Assembly (NCBI GenBank): GCA_937901915.1
Contig: CALGUD010000105.1
Coordinates: forward strand, 1 to 11,481
Source: an uncultured Flavobacteriaceae bacterium
GTDB taxonomy: Bacteria > Bacteroidota > Bacteroidia > Flavobacteriales > Flavobacteriaceae
Direction of reading: 5' to 3'
DNA length: 11,481 bases
A program made the translations under genes and the position numbers. The notes beneath the pieces were generated by a model, which had not been told where the DNA came from, made no database searches, and worked only from the letters and a program-made list of their open reading frames with translations. Positions 5,799 through 11,481 of the stretch are shown here, in pieces. Position 1 is the stretch's first letter. Every line of letters begins with the position of its first letter.

Positions 5799-5878
5799 AC
5801 ATAATGACAAATTATAGAAACAAATGTGTTTACACATTCACGAACTCCTAAATATTAATATAATTTACGTGAGTAAAT
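5795..5878. repeat. Structured repeat, copy 2
   Basis: TTTTACATAAT (5795-5805) and AATTATAGAAAC (5810-5821), then a hairpin, AATGTGT/ACACATT (5823-5838), then CACGAACTCC (5839-5848) and a second hairpin, ATTTAC/GTAAAT with loop GTGA (5863-5878). The hairpin arms differ from copy 1 while the linker is kept. It begins where copy 1 ends. Confidence 0.6.
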
Positions 5879-5885
5879 AAAAAAC

Positions 5886-5898
5886 TGTGCGTAGCACA
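5886..5898. repeat. TGTGC/GCACA hairpin
   Basis: Five-base perfect arms with loop GTA, in the spacer between copies 2 and 3. CCCAG (5918-5922) and CTGGG (5955-5959) form another, looser pair in the same spacer. Confidence 0.35.
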
Positions 5899-5962
5899 CC
5901 GATTAATAGTTTAATGACCCAGGTACTGAATATCGTAAAGAAATAAAACAGCTTCTGGGATA

Positions 5963-6030
5963 TTTTACATAATAGAAACACAAAGTGTTCACGAACTCCT
6001 TAGAAAAACAATAAAAACTTTGTGAGTAAT
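5963..6030. repeat. Structured repeat, copy 3
   Basis: TTTTACATAAT (5963-5973), hairpin AACAC/GTGTT with loop AAA (5977-5989), CACGAACTCC (5990-5999), AAAAACAATAAAAA (6003-6017 region) and TGTGAGTAAT (6021-6030). The second hairpin of copies 1 and 2 is not formed; instead CTTTGTG (6018-6024) complements CACAAAG (5979-5985) exactly. Confidence 0.6.
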
Positions 6031-6171
6031 TATAGCAACGAATATAACTAACGAGCCGCAAATTGCTTTGACATAAAATCGTTGCCGTTCTAGTACTAAA
6101 GCACTAGAACTGATTTTATATCAAATAGCAAAGCTATACGCAATTTGCTATAACATATTTGTTCTATAATT
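6028..6171. repeat. 144-bp MITE-like nested palindromic element
   Basis: Terminal arms AATTATAGCAACGAATAT (6028-6045) and ATATTTGTTCTATAATT (6155-6171) mirror each other with one gap and one mismatch. Inside: GCAAATTGC/GCAATTTGC (6058-6066, 6140-6148), a 14-base arm pair with one mismatch (6067-6080, 6112-6125) and GTTCTAGT/ACTAGAAC (6087-6094, 6103-6110). A side hairpin, ATAGC/GCTAT, lies at 6125-6137. No coding sequence. The right end continues into an inverted TTTTACATAAT (6175-6185). Confidence 0.65.
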
Positions 6172-6210
6172 TATATTATGTAAAATAGAAAATATAAATC
6201 CATAAGGAGA

Positions 6211-6242
6211 TTGTAAATAAAACCCCTACGTTCCTATCTTTG
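6211..6242 (+). promoter_or_regulatory. Candidate promoter of the DKNYY-type gene
   Basis: TTG (6211-6213), 21 bases, TATCTTTG (6235-6242): a full Bacteroidota-type match. The predicted start of transcription is near 6249, leaving a leader of about 30 bases before the ATG at 6278. Confidence 0.65.
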
Positions 6243-6277
6243 CATCCTTAACTTAAAATTTGACACTTTTAACAAAC

Positions 6278-7534
6278 ATGGATAAACACACAGGAATTTT
6301 ATTGCAGGTACACATTGGTGAAAAATTTTTTAAGAAATTTTTAAACAGTACCAGATCTATTCCTGTAACCGGTGATAAAAAATTCAATAAAGTCATTCAT
6401 TTTTTTACGCCATTCCTATACAGTTGTGAAAAAAATTCCAGAAATGTGTTTCTTTTTCAGTACAATACAGAAAAAGAACTCTTTTTTTGTGCCTATATAC
6501 TCAGTTATTACCAGGAAAATAGTATTTCAGGTTTTGAAGAAATCCTAAATCTTTTAGCTAAATTCAAAGACACACAAAGTGTTGATTACGCCGTTGTTAC
6601 ATCCATAGCGCCCGATGTGGTTCACGGATACCAAATTGAAAAGAATTCATGTTCTAAAATTCCGGCTTCTAAAATAAAAAACGAAACCGTAACTCTACTT
6701 ATAGATCGTTTCTGGAGTTTTAGAACTAAAAATGACTTTCCGGAACCCGCACTCGCTTTAAAAAAGCGAAATTATTTTTATAAACCCTTTCGGTCTGCTT
6801 ATAAAGAATACCAGGAACTACAGCAACTCATAGAAAAACCGCATAGAATTTCAATAGCCACCCCAGAGAATCCATACCTCCTCTTTGATCAGTTCTATTC
6901 CTTTAACGAAAAAGTGTTTGAACTTAATTCATTTTCTAAAGGGAAATTCACTGAAGTACCTATGGCTGATCCTTATACGTTTAAAAAAACCGGAAATGCT
7001 TTCACGGACAAAAACCACGTTTTTTCCAGTAAATTGATACATACCAGTCCGGTTACCATGCAAACTTTTCTTGATCCCGATATCACCTGGGAATATTTTA
7101 TAGTACCGGGCATAGACGGTAAAACATTTACATATGTAGCCGACCGTTGGGACACATTATTCTGGAAAGACAAAAACGGGGTGTATTACGAATCTAAAGA
7201 TAAAGGCTACCCCTTTTACGAAAAAATAGAAACCGCCGATCTAAATACCTTTGTATATCTGGATTTTTGTTTTGCAAAAGATAAAAACCATGTTTTTTAT
7301 AAAGACAAGGTTATTGATATAGATATTGAAAAATTTACGGTCAATAAAAACGGGTTTATTTTCGACTCAAACAATATCTATCATTATGAAAATAAACTGG
7401 AATTAGACCCTCTTACGTTTAAAGTATTGCAATACGAATCTGATACAAACCCCTTTCTGGGAAACTTTATCCTGGAAGATAAAAACGGAACCTATAAATA
7501 TGAACAAAGTTCAGGGCTTGAAAAGTTGACTTAA
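6278..7534 (+). CDS. DKNYY-type domain protein, function unknown
   Basis: 418 residues from the ATG. The C-terminal half carries a spaced series of DKN motifs: DKNHVFS (244-250), DKNGVYY (298-304), DKNHVFY (335-341) and DKNGTYKY (401-408), typical of the DKNYY repeat family, whose function is not established. The N-terminal half (1-200) is not recognised. There is no signal peptide or membrane segment, so the protein should be cytosolic. An in-frame TTG at 6260 would add six residues but is rejected in favour of the ATG, which follows a well-formed promoter. The gene starts about 90 bases after the repeat-rich tract and is convergent with the lipoprotein gene (60 bases apart). No hairpin terminator is visible between the two. 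Confidence 0.75.
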   Translation: MDKHTGILLQVHIGEKFFKKFLNSTRSIPVTGDKKFNKVIHFFTPFLYSCEKNSRNVFLFQYNTEKELFFCAYILSYYQENSISGFEEILNLLAKFKDTQSVDYAVVTSIAPDVVHGYQIEKNSCSKIPASKIKNETVTLLIDRFWSFRTKNDFPEPALALKKRNYFYKPFRSAYKEYQELQQLIEKPHRISIATPENPYLLFDQFYSFNEKVFELNSFSKGKFTEVPMADPYTFKKTGNAFTDKNHVFSSKLIHTSPVTMQTFLDPDITWEYFIVPGIDGKTFTYVADRWDTLFWKDKNGVYYESKDKGYPFYEKIETADLNTFVYLDFCFAKDKNHVFYKDKVIDIDIEKFTVNKNGFIFDSNNIYHYENKLELDPLTFKVLQYESDTNPFLGNFILEDKNGTYKYEQSSGLEKLT

Positions 7535-7594
7535 GTATTTGGCTATACCCTTCTCCCCTTCATTATTTATAAAAATTAATTTCAACTTAAGCAT

Positions 7595-8599
7595 TTAATT
7601 TCCTATAATCTCCCCCAATTCCAGCACATCAAAATCAGTGACTTTTATTTGTCCCAATTCTTTCAAGTCACTGTTATCCCAATCATCATGCGGGGCACCA
7701 CTTATAAACATATCGCTGCCTACATCTGCTAAAATTAAACCGTGTTTTTTCATTGCACTTAAAATCACCTGGTTGGTTTCAGAAAAGGAACTAATATCTA
7801 CATCATTCTTTAAACGTAAACGTCCGCCAAAGGGTAATAAATTACTATTCGTTTCCCCGGAAACCAAATGCCTTGCAGGATGTACAAATCCTTCGTAAAT
7901 GGCACTTCTGCGAATGGTAAAACGGATGGCATGGTCTATTTCACCATTTTCCTCAATTTCAGTATACCGTACCAATAAAGGAAAAATAGGTAACCCGGCA
8001 GCATCAGCAGATGTCCAGTACAAAGGCCTGTATTCTTCATTATTCAAATTAAAAACTGCCCCTGAAGATGCTTCCCACGTATTTCCATTTACACTGGCGT
8101 TATACAGTTCGTACAGCATGCCGTCATCCACATTCACCGTAATGGCGTGACTATCCCCTTCCCCACCCCCTTCCAGCGGTATACTTAACGGAATAGGAAA
8201 CGGGCCCGGGTCACTTTCATCTCCATAATTACCATCATAACTGTTGCTCCGGTACGTGACCTGTATGGGTGGCTGATCATTAGTAACTGCTACATAGGGT
8301 ATACCAATGATGGATCCTTCATATAAACCGCTTCCAAAATCGGCAAAAAGGCCTTTTGTGAGTCCTATATTGCTTAAAATAGCATCGGAATTCGGGTCTA
8401 CCGGCAAAGAAGAAACATCCATGTTTAATGGATGGCCTCCGGGAAAAATCATCATGGATTCTATATCTTTAGGATCCGTATCATTCTCTTCAATGTCCGG
8501 TTGATTTTTGGGCGAATCATCATCGGATGAACATCCTGTAATCCATCCAATTACACATAGTAAAAAGGAATATTGAAATAATCTTAATAAGCGCATCAT
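7595..8599 (-). CDS. Predicted surface lipoprotein, unknown conserved family
   Basis: 334 residues from the chosen ATG. A short basic N-terminus (MMRLLRLF) and hydrophobic stretch lead to a lipobox, WITGC, with the acylated Cys at 23. The following SSDDD matches the acidic signal that sends flavobacterial lipoproteins to the cell surface. The body has strongly patterned segments that I associate with an uncharacterised family of secreted proteins: SDPGPFPIP (129-137), LYELYNA (162-168), YWTSADAAGLPIFP (194-207), DHAIRFT (222-228), HPARH (240-244) and a C-terminal KKHGLILADVGSDMFISGAP (284-303). Several conserved His and Asp residues might bind metal or act in catalysis; that is a guess. An upstream in-frame ATG at 8635 would add 12 residues before the signal peptide and is judged unlikely. 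It is convergent with the DKNYY-type gene and divergent from the YceI-like gene. Confidence 0.75.
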   Translation of the reverse strand: MMRLLRLFQYSFLLCVIGWITGCSSDDDSPKNQPDIEENDTDPKDIESMMIFPGGHPLNMDVSSLPVDPNSDAILSNIGLTKGLFADFGSGLYEGSIIGIPYVAVTNDQPPIQVTYRSNSYDGNYGDESDPGPFPIPLSIPLEGGGEGDSHAITVNVDDGMLYELYNASVNGNTWEASSGAVFNLNNEEYRPLYWTSADAAGLPIFPLLVRYTEIEENGEIDHAIRFTIRRSAIYEGFVHPARHLVSGETNSNLLPFGGRLRLKNDVDISSFSETNQVILSAMKKHGLILADVGSDMFISGAPHDDWDNSDLKELGQIKVTDFDVLELGEIIGN

Positions 8600-8697
8600 T
8601 GAAAACTTTTTTATAAAAACGAAAAACAAAGACATTTATTGAACCATATTTTACCTCATACTATTGTATTAAAGATAGTTAAATTATGAATGTTAAA

Positions 8698-8719
8698 TCT
8701 ATCAGTTGAATGTGATAGA
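8698..8719. promoter_or_regulatory. 7-bp dyad TCTATCA/TGATAGA
   Basis: Perfect arms at 8698-8704 and 8713-8719 with an 8-base centre, in the middle of the divergent region and about 55 bases before the YceI-side -33 element. Possible operator; could be chance. Confidence 0.3.
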
Positions 8720-8771
8720 GGGTATTTTCTCTAAAAAACACGATAATCACCGTAAAACTTCCTTTAACTTA

Positions 8772-8802
8772 TTGTTAATTACCTTTTAATAATTTAATTT
8801 TG
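8772..8802 (+). promoter_or_regulatory. Candidate promoter for the YceI-like gene
   Basis: TTG (8772-8774), 20 bases, TAATTTTG (8795-8802), a full match to the Bacteroidota pattern. Transcription would begin near 8809, giving an unusually long leader of about 110 bases before the ATG at 8920. Confidence 0.6.
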
Positions 8803-8919
8803 GCCGATGAATTTAAACTAATGAAAAGGCTTATTTTTAGTCATAATTTTTATTTGGCATAATAAATGAATGGTATTGTAAAAGATAATTTATAATTAAC
8901 CGTTTACATTGTATTATAT

Positions 8920-9453
8920 ATGGAACTGAAAAAACATCTCTTATACATTATCATATTCTTTGCAGTAGCCCCTTTTTATGCTCAACAAAATCTTGTAAAG
9001 ACTGATCCTGATACTTCTTATATCAATATTGCTATTGAATCACAGGAAATTTACGGGACTATTTCAGGGATAGATACCTATATCATACTGGATCCGAAAA
9101 ACCTTGATAAATCTGAAATCCAGGGTTCTGCAACGGTTAAAACCATCAATACCGGCAACATCATCCGCGATAAAAAGTTGCTTAGTAAAAGTAAACTTAA
9201 CGAAAGTGAATTTCCACATATCACTTTTCAAAGTACAAAAATTGAAGAGTTGGAAGAAAATATATACATGGTCACAGGCGACCTTACCATACGTGATATT
9301 ACCGAACAAATTTATGTAGAAATGTACTTCCAGATAGACCGGATCCTGGGCCTCTCCCATTTTAATACCATCGACTTTGACCTCGAAGTTAAAGGAGAAA
9401 AAAATAATAAAGTGGATCTCTATCTTGAGCTGTTCTTTCCGGGAGCGGAGTAA
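8920..9453 (+). CDS. Secreted YceI-like domain protein
   Basis: 177 residues with a signal peptide: MELKK, a hydrophobic core, and a likely cut after FYA (residue 21). The mature part has YceI-family marks: GSATVKTINTGNIIRDKKLLS (69-89, the IN-T-G-N--RD pattern), FPHITFQSTKI (98-108) and YMVTGDLTIRDITE (116-129). YceI proteins are periplasmic lipocalin-like barrels that bind long hydrophobic molecules such as polyisoprenoids. The ligand here cannot be told from sequence. The length is near the family norm of about 170-190. It is transcribed divergently from the lipoprotein gene behind a long leader, and its stop is followed almost at once by heptamer tandem repeats, with no hairpin terminator in view. 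Confidence 0.85.
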   Translation: MELKKHLLYIIIFFAVAPFYAQQNLVKTDPDTSYINIAIESQEIYGTISGIDTYIILDPKNLDKSEIQGSATVKTINTGNIIRDKKLLSKSKLNESEFPHITFQSTKIEELEENIYMVTGDLTIRDITEQIYVEMYFQIDRILGLSHFNTIDFDLEVKGEKNNKVDLYLELFFPGAE

Positions 9454-9459
9454 GTTAAT

Positions 9460-9487
9460 GCAGAATTCAGAATTAAGAATGCAGAAT
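9460..9487. repeat. Heptamer tandem repeat GCAGAAT-type, 4 units
   Basis: GCAGAAT, TCAGAAT, TAAGAAT, GCAGAAT in unbroken register, starting 6 bases after the YceI-like stop. Confidence 0.6.
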
Positions 9488-9502
9488 GATGGAGGTTGGA
9501 TG

Positions 9503-9530
9503 ACCGGTGCCGGGTGACGGGTGACGGATG
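9503..9530. repeat. Heptamer tandem repeat ACGGGTG-type, 4 units
   Basis: ACCGGTG, CCGGGTG, ACGGGTG, ACGGATG in register. GC-rich, unlike its neighbours. Confidence 0.6.
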
Positions 9531-9552
9531 CAAATTATGAATGCGGAATTGT

Positions 9553-9622
9553 CTTGTGTCTTGATTCTTGTGTCTTGTGTCTTGATTCTTGTGTCTTGAT
9601 TCTTGTGCCTTGTATCTTGTGG
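9553..9622. repeat. Heptamer tandem repeat CTTGNNN, 10 units
   Basis: Ten perfect 7-base steps all beginning CTTG; the last three bases alternate between TGT and ATT and decay at the right end (TGC, TAT, TGG). On the minus strand it gives a spurious Asp/Thr/Arg/Lys-rich frame. Confidence 0.85.
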
Positions 9623-9655
9623 TTCCCTGAATAACGTTGACCGTATGACTCTAAG

Positions 9656-9690
9656 CCCCAAACTCCAAACCCCAAATCCCAAGCTCCATT
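9656..9690. repeat. Heptamer tandem repeat CCCCAAA-type, about 5 units
   Basis: CCCCAAA, CTCCAAA, CCCCAAA, TCCCAAG, CTCCATT in register, C-rich on the plus strand. Confidence 0.6.
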
Positions 9691-9769
9691 GCTAAATATT
9701 CGTGAATTTGTGGCAATAAAATAACCCCCGATTAAACAAATAAACGATTCAACGATTAAACTGCAACAA

Positions 9770-9801
9770 TAACTTAGTAACTTAGTAACCCAATAACTAA
9801 T
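9770..9801. repeat. Octamer tandem repeat TAACTTAG-type, 4 units
   Basis: TAACTTAG, TAACTTAG, TAACCCAA, TAACTAAT, ending 4 bases before the start of the next gene, so it forms that gene's immediate leader. Confidence 0.6.
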
Positions 9802-9805
9802 TACA

Positions 9806-11338
9806 ATGATGGAGGAAATTGAAAATATAGAATTGACATACTTAAATGTAGATGATTACCAGGAGCTAAAGGCAGCTATGATTGAGGCTTATAAGAATAT
9901 GCCGGATGCGTATTGGAGGGAACACCACATTAAATCGCTTATTGATATGTTCCCACAAGGCCAGGTAGTTATTAAAGTAAACGATTTAATTGCTGGTTGT
10001 GCGTTGTCATTGATCGTAGAAGACGATAAATTTGATGAACACCATACCTATAAAGAAATTACAGGGGATTATACTTTTAAAACACATACCAATGAAGGCG
10101 ATATCCTTTATGGAATTGATGTGTTTATTAAATCGGAATTCCGTGGTTTAAGACTTGGAAGAAGACTTTATGATTACCGGAAAGAACTTTGCGAAAAGTT
10201 AAATTTAAAAGGAATCGCTTTTGGTGGAAGGATGCCTTATTATCATAAACATGCCCATAGTTTATCGCCCAAAGAATATATAGAAAAGGTAAAACGAAAA
10301 GAGATACATGATCCTGTGTTGAATTTCCAGATATCAAATGATTTTCACCCGTCAAAAGTTTTAAAAGGATACCTGGAAGGTGATGATGCGTCTAATGACT
10401 TCGCAGTTTTAATGAAGTGGGACAATATTTATTATGAAAAACCGGTAAAAAAAGCCGTAACTAAGAAAAAAATCATACGATTAGGACTTATTCAGTGGCA
10501 AATGAGGCCCTATAAAAACCTGGAAGAATTAATGCAGCAGGCTGAGTTTTTTATAGATGCTGTTTCCGGTTACCGGTCCGATTTTGCCTTATTTCCGGAG
10601 TTTTTTAATGCGCCGCTTATGGCTGAAAATAATCACCTGTCGGAATCCATGGCTATCAGGGAGCTTGCAAAGCATACTGCTGATATTGTACAAAAGTTTT
10701 CAGAGTTGGCCATATCCTATAACATTAATATCATTACAGGAAGTATGCCCGAGATAAAAGATAATCTGCTTTATAATGTAGGTTATTTATGCAAACGGGA
10801 CGGAGCCATTGAACGATATGAAAAACTTCATGTAACCCCCGATGAAGCTAAGGTTTGGGGAATGCAGGGTGGAAATCAATTGCGGGCTTTTGATACGGAT
10901 TGTGGAAAGATCGGAATTCTGATCTGTTATGACTCCGAATTCCCGGAACTTAGCAGACTGCTTGCGGATGAAGGAATGGATATTTTATTTATTCCTTTTT
11001 TAACCGATACCCAGAACGGATACTCCAGGGTAAGAAATTGTGCCCGTGCCAGGGCTATTGAAAACGAATGTTATGTAGCAATTGCAGGGAGTGTTGGTAA
11101 TTTACCAAATGTGCATAACATGGATATTCAATTTGCACAATCCATGGTTTTTACACCTTGTGATTTTGCATTTCCCACCAATGGTATAAAAGCTGAAGCT
11201 ACACAAAACACAGAAATGATACTCATTGCTGATGTTGATATAGATTTACTACGTGAATTGAATAAGTTTGGTAGTGTAAGGAATTTAAAAGACAGGCGAC
11301 TTGACCTGTTTGAATTAAAGAAAAAAAGCGGCAATTAG
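9806..11338 (+). CDS. GNAT acetyltransferase / carbon-nitrogen hydrolase fusion
   Basis: 510-residue, two-domain cytosolic protein. Residues 1-205 form a GNAT-like domain, with the acetyl-CoA-binding motif in GIDVFIKSEFRGLRLGRRL (103-121) and FGGRMPYYHK (139-148). After a basic linker (214-223, KKAVTKKK), residues 224-500 form a nitrilase-superfamily hydrolase: IRLGLIQWQM (224-233), catalytic Glu265 in LFPEFFN, Lys340 in YEKLHVTP and Cys374 in LICYDSEFP. All three catalytic residues are present. Nitrilase-family enzymes cleave amide or nitrile C-N bonds through a thioester. This bifunctional arrangement is a known Bacteroidota protein type with undefined substrate. The first of two adjacent ATGs is used; the second (9809) is equally possible. 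No Shine-Dalgarno sequence lies upstream. The gene appears to stand alone and ends at a strong terminator. Confidence 0.9.
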   Translation: MMEEIENIELTYLNVDDYQELKAAMIEAYKNMPDAYWREHHIKSLIDMFPQGQVVIKVNDLIAGCALSLIVEDDKFDEHHTYKEITGDYTFKTHTNEGDILYGIDVFIKSEFRGLRLGRRLYDYRKELCEKLNLKGIAFGGRMPYYHKHAHSLSPKEYIEKVKRKEIHDPVLNFQISNDFHPSKVLKGYLEGDDASNDFAVLMKWDNIYYEKPVKKAVTKKKIIRLGLIQWQMRPYKNLEELMQQAEFFIDAVSGYRSDFALFPEFFNAPLMAENNHLSESMAIRELAKHTADIVQKFSELAISYNINIITGSMPEIKDNLLYNVGYLCKRDGAIERYEKLHVTPDEAKVWGMQGGNQLRAFDTDCGKIGILICYDSEFPELSRLLADEGMDILFIPFLTDTQNGYSRVRNCARARAIENECYVAIAGSVGNLPNVHNMDIQFAQSMVFTPCDFAFPTNGIKAEATQNTEMILIADVDIDLLRELNKFGSVRNLKDRRLDLFELKKKSGN

Positions 11339-11347
11339 CTATTCATG

Positions 11348-11376
11348 GTCGGAAGATTATTCTTCCGACTTTTTTT
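11348..11376 (+). terminator. Strong intrinsic terminator
   Basis: GTCGGAAGA (11348-11356) and TCTTCCGAC (11361-11369) make a perfect 9-bp stem with loop TTAT, followed by seven T (11370-11376). It lies 10 bases after the stop of the fusion gene. Confidence 0.9.
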
Positions 11377-11452
11377 GTTCTATATTGTTATTTTCTCAAT
11401 TATAAAATCGATAAATATATTAGTATAATACACTGATTACCAGTAAATTAAG

Positions 11453-11481
11453 TTGTTTTTATCATATATTTTTTGTATCTT
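11453..11481 (+). promoter_or_regulatory. Partial promoter cut by the window end
   Basis: TTG (11453-11455), 20 bases, then TATCTT (11476-11481), the first six positions of TAnnTTTG at the very edge. It suggests a plus-strand gene just outside the window. 11377-11452 shows nothing else definite. Confidence 0.35.

Larger units (their letters stand above)
5078..6277. other. 1.2-kb gene-free tract of nested inverted repeats
   Basis: No credible gene on either strand: the reading frames present run through palindromes and carry no family motif. The tract is instead packed with inverted repeats, listed separately. GC-rich units (5118-5137, 5279-5310, 5324-5362, 5603-5670) alternate with very AT-rich ones. 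Two sequences tie parts of it together: AATTATAGCAAC at 5394-5405 and 6028-6039 (near-copies at 5810-5821 and, inverted, 6161-6171), and TTTTACATAAT at 5795-5805 and 5963-5973 (inverted at 6175-6185). The layout resembles a graveyard or nursery of non-autonomous repeat elements. Confidence 0.65.
8600..8919. other. Divergent intergenic region, lipoprotein / YceI-like
   Basis: 320 AT-rich bases with no long gene. It holds a promoter toward the YceI-like gene (8772-8802), a dyad at 8698-8719, and a 13-codon open frame at 8821-8862 in the YceI-gene leader. On the minus strand only a one-mismatch -7 box (TGTCTTTG, 8634-8627) is seen for the lipoprotein gene. Confidence 0.5.
9454..9805. other. Intergenic region built of short tandem repeats
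   Basis: 352 bases made largely of unrelated short tandem repeats in succession: four 7-mer blocks and one 8-mer block, listed separately. Between them, 9623-9655 and 9691-9769 show nothing definite except looser periodic text (CGATTAAAC and AACGATT variants, 9729-9760). No promoter of the TTG/TAnnTTTG type was found for the next gene. Confidence 0.6.

Noticed and set aside
5517..5837. 106-codon minus-strand open frame (and an overlapping 64-codon frame)
   Set aside because: It runs through the REP-like unit, two hairpins and two copies of the structured repeat, and shows no family motif. The palindromes explain the sequence better.
5734..6030. CRISPR array or tandem direct repeats
   Set aside because: Only three diverged copies with unequal spacing, internal hairpins and no uniform spacers; no cas genes.
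5638..6154. Integron attC sites (GTTGGGC at 5649-5655 region, TAACGAGCC at 6049-6057)
   Set aside because: The short matches are not paired with a complementary outer core at a fitting distance, there is no integrase, and no cassette genes lie between.
6260..6277. TTG start for the DKNYY-type gene
   Set aside because: The in-frame ATG at 6278 is well placed after the promoter; the six extra residues add nothing recognisable.
7529..7596. Repeated ACTTAAGNATTT and AAGTTGA/TCAACTT between the convergent genes
   Set aside because: Too far apart and AT-rich for a terminator; may be chance.
8600..8635. Upstream ATG for the lipoprotein gene
   Set aside because: It would put 12 extra residues before a well-formed lipoprotein signal peptide and overlaps the only -7-like box.
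9473..9682. 69-codon minus-strand frame rich in Asp, Thr, Arg, Lys and Gln
   Set aside because: It is the translation of the heptamer repeats.

Overview
The window reads as an AT-rich chromosome segment from a member of the Bacteroidota, most likely a flavobacterium. The evidence is the set of candidate promoters (TTG, about 20 bases, TAnnTTTG) ahead of several genes, the lack of Shine-Dalgarno sequences, a lipoprotein with a Cys-Ser-Ser-Asp-Asp-Asp start, and families common in that group (DKNYY-type protein, YceI-like secreted protein, GNAT-nitrilase fusion). No rRNA, tRNA, CRISPR array or intact transposase was seen.

Bases 220-3988 hold a two-gene defence operon of the Gabija type: an OLD-family ATPase with a TOPRIM nuclease domain (GajA-like) overlapping by 8 bases a UvrD/Rep-like helicase (GajB-like). 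Facing it is a small XRE repressor gene (4010-4222, minus). Across a 196-base divergent control region with two clean palindromes lies a 100-residue protein of unknown function (4419-4721). Next is a GIY-YIG nuclease gene (4823-5077) bracketed by a perfect 13-bp inverted repeat, whose right arm forms the last codons of the gene.

Bases 5078-6277 are a gene-free tract of 1.2 kb made almost entirely of nested inverted repeats. They include a 101-bp long hairpin carrying two inner hairpins, two oppositely oriented 32-bp GC-rich REP-like units, three diverged copies of a roughly 65-85-bp unit with differing hairpin arms, and a 144-bp palindromic element whose ends recur elsewhere in the tract. I do not recognise this assembly.

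From 6278 on, the window looks like ordinary core or lightly accessory genome: a DKNYY-type protein, a convergent surface lipoprotein, a YceI-like secreted protein, a 350-base intergenic region of successive heptamer and octamer tandem repeats, and a 510-residue acetyltransferase/carbon-nitrogen hydrolase fusion ending at a strong terminator. The natural reading is a defence or mobile-element hotspot (1 to about 6200) next to stable genome. The hotspot reading is inference from content only.
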